A stretch of DNA of 16,962 nucleotides, taken from contig JBAYRO010000067.1 in the NCBI GenBank assembly GCA_041676645.1, forward strand, positions 1-16,962, given 5' to 3'. Below, one piece after another: positions 16,501 to 16,962 of the stretch (within the stretch, counting starts at the first letter, position 1; each line of letters starts with the position of its first letter). This stretch comes from JAMLIN01 sp041676645. Its GTDB lineage: Bacteria; Pseudomonadota; Gammaproteobacteria; Burkholderiales; Burkholderiaceae_E. Below the pieces are notes generated by a model. It was not told the origin of the DNA and ran no database searches. It saw only the letters and a list, made by a program, of their open reading frames with translations. A program made the position numbers and the translations under genes.

Positions 16501-16962
16501 TCAGACCATGTGGATGCGAACGTCCCGTGCTCGCGAAATGAGTTCGGCGACCCGCTGGTCCTTGACGAGTTCCAGCCCGGAGTTCGCCGCGGTGACGATT
16601 CTCTTGTCCATCGGCCGGGCCAGGCCGAAGCCCTGGCCATAGTCCACGCCCAGCCCGATGAGTGCCTTGACGGTGTCGGGCGTCTCCGCCCATTCGGCGA
16701 TGCTCTCCATCCCGAGTTCATGGGTGAGGTCCACGATCATCCGGGTGATCGCGTAATTGGCCGGATTGCGGTTGATGTCACGAACGAAACTGCCGTCGAT
16801 CTTGATGAGGTCAGCCGGGATCTCCTTCAGGTAGTTGAAGGAGGTGTAGCCAGCGCCGAAATCGTCGAGCGCGAGCTTTGCCCCGCATCGGCGCAATCGA
16901 TCGACGAAGCTGCGGGTCGATCCGATATCGTGCAGGGCGACGCTCTCGGTGATCTCGAAGCA
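16501..16962 (-). CDS. EAL-domain cyclic-di-GMP phosphodiesterase, partial (N-terminus beyond window)
   Basis: The last 153 residues of a protein that continues past the right edge, ending at the TGA at 16501-16503. It is the C-terminal part of an EAL domain: FEITES (residues 2-7 of the visible part), LDDFGAGYTSFNYL with the paired metal-binding aspartates, LIKIDGSFV with the catalytic-region lysine, SIAEWAET with both glutamates, and YGQGFGLARPM with the conserved glutamine. EAL domains hydrolyse c-di-GMP to pGpG. All catalytic residues in the visible part look intact, although the EAL motif itself and any GGDEF, PAS or sensor domain lie outside the window. The usual AEGVET is AEWAET here. 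It is on the same strand as the crotonase-like gene, 71 nt upstream; whether they share a transcript is unclear. Confidence 0.92.
   Translation of the reverse strand, partial: CFEITESVALHDIGSTRSFVDRLRRCGAKLALDDFGAGYTSFNYLKEIPADLIKIDGSFVRDINRNPANYAITRMIVDLTHELGMESIAEWAETPDTVKALIGLGVDYGQGFGLARPMDKRIVTAANSGLELVKDQRVAELISRARDVRIHMV

Overview
This is a GC-rich bacterial chromosomal window. The run leuA-rpsO-pnp is the arrangement I recall from Burkholderiales, and the protein sequences look proteobacterial, so a betaproteobacterium (probably Burkholderiales or a close relative) is the best guess. No tRNA, rRNA, insertion sequence, CRISPR array or prophage gene was seen. Coding density is high; the only gene-free stretches over 150 bases are the two regulatory gaps at 7645-7879 and 10049-10306.

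Left third (1-7644, all minus strand): a compact operon for a molybdenum hydroxylase of the xanthine oxidase / aerobic CO dehydrogenase superfamily. In transcription order it is coxS (2Fe-2S subunit), coxL (molybdopterin subunit), coxM (FAD subunit), coxD (MoxR-type AAA+ ATPase), coxE (VWA protein), coxG (SRPBCC protein with a C-terminal membrane anchor) and an XdhC/CoxI-type maturation factor cut by the window edge. The S-L-M order and the active-site loop AYRGAGR mark it as form II, so CO should not be assumed to be the substrate. The three structural subunits form the electron path Mo-pterin to 2Fe-2S to FAD; D, E and XdhC-like proteins mature the active site; CoxG probably ties the enzyme to the membrane. 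A GC-rich hairpin separates the structural genes from the accessory genes.

Middle (7880-12846, plus strand): housekeeping genes dcd (dCTP deaminase), leuA (2-isopropylmalate synthase), rpsO (ribosomal protein S15) and pnp (polynucleotide phosphorylase). They are punctuated by a leader hairpin before rpsO, an intrinsic terminator between rpsO and pnp, and a terminator after pnp that probably works in both directions.

Right third (12953-16962, minus strand): a Nudix/metallo-beta-lactamase fusion protein, an unusual 599-residue protein built from beta-oxidation enzyme parts, and the C-terminal part of an EAL-domain c-di-GMP phosphodiesterase. The 599-residue protein is the most notable item. 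It keeps the crotonase domain and the C-terminal helical domain of a FadB/FadJ-type enzyme, has no NAD-binding Rossmann domain, has alanine where the second hydratase glutamate should be, and carries a stretch of about 80 residues with 37 histidines, including (GH)6(DH)10 encoded by a near-perfect hexanucleotide tandem repeat. It looks like a catalytically crippled beta-oxidation relic turned into a candidate metal-binding protein, next to a fusion whose Nudix half resembles CoA-cleaving NUDT19.
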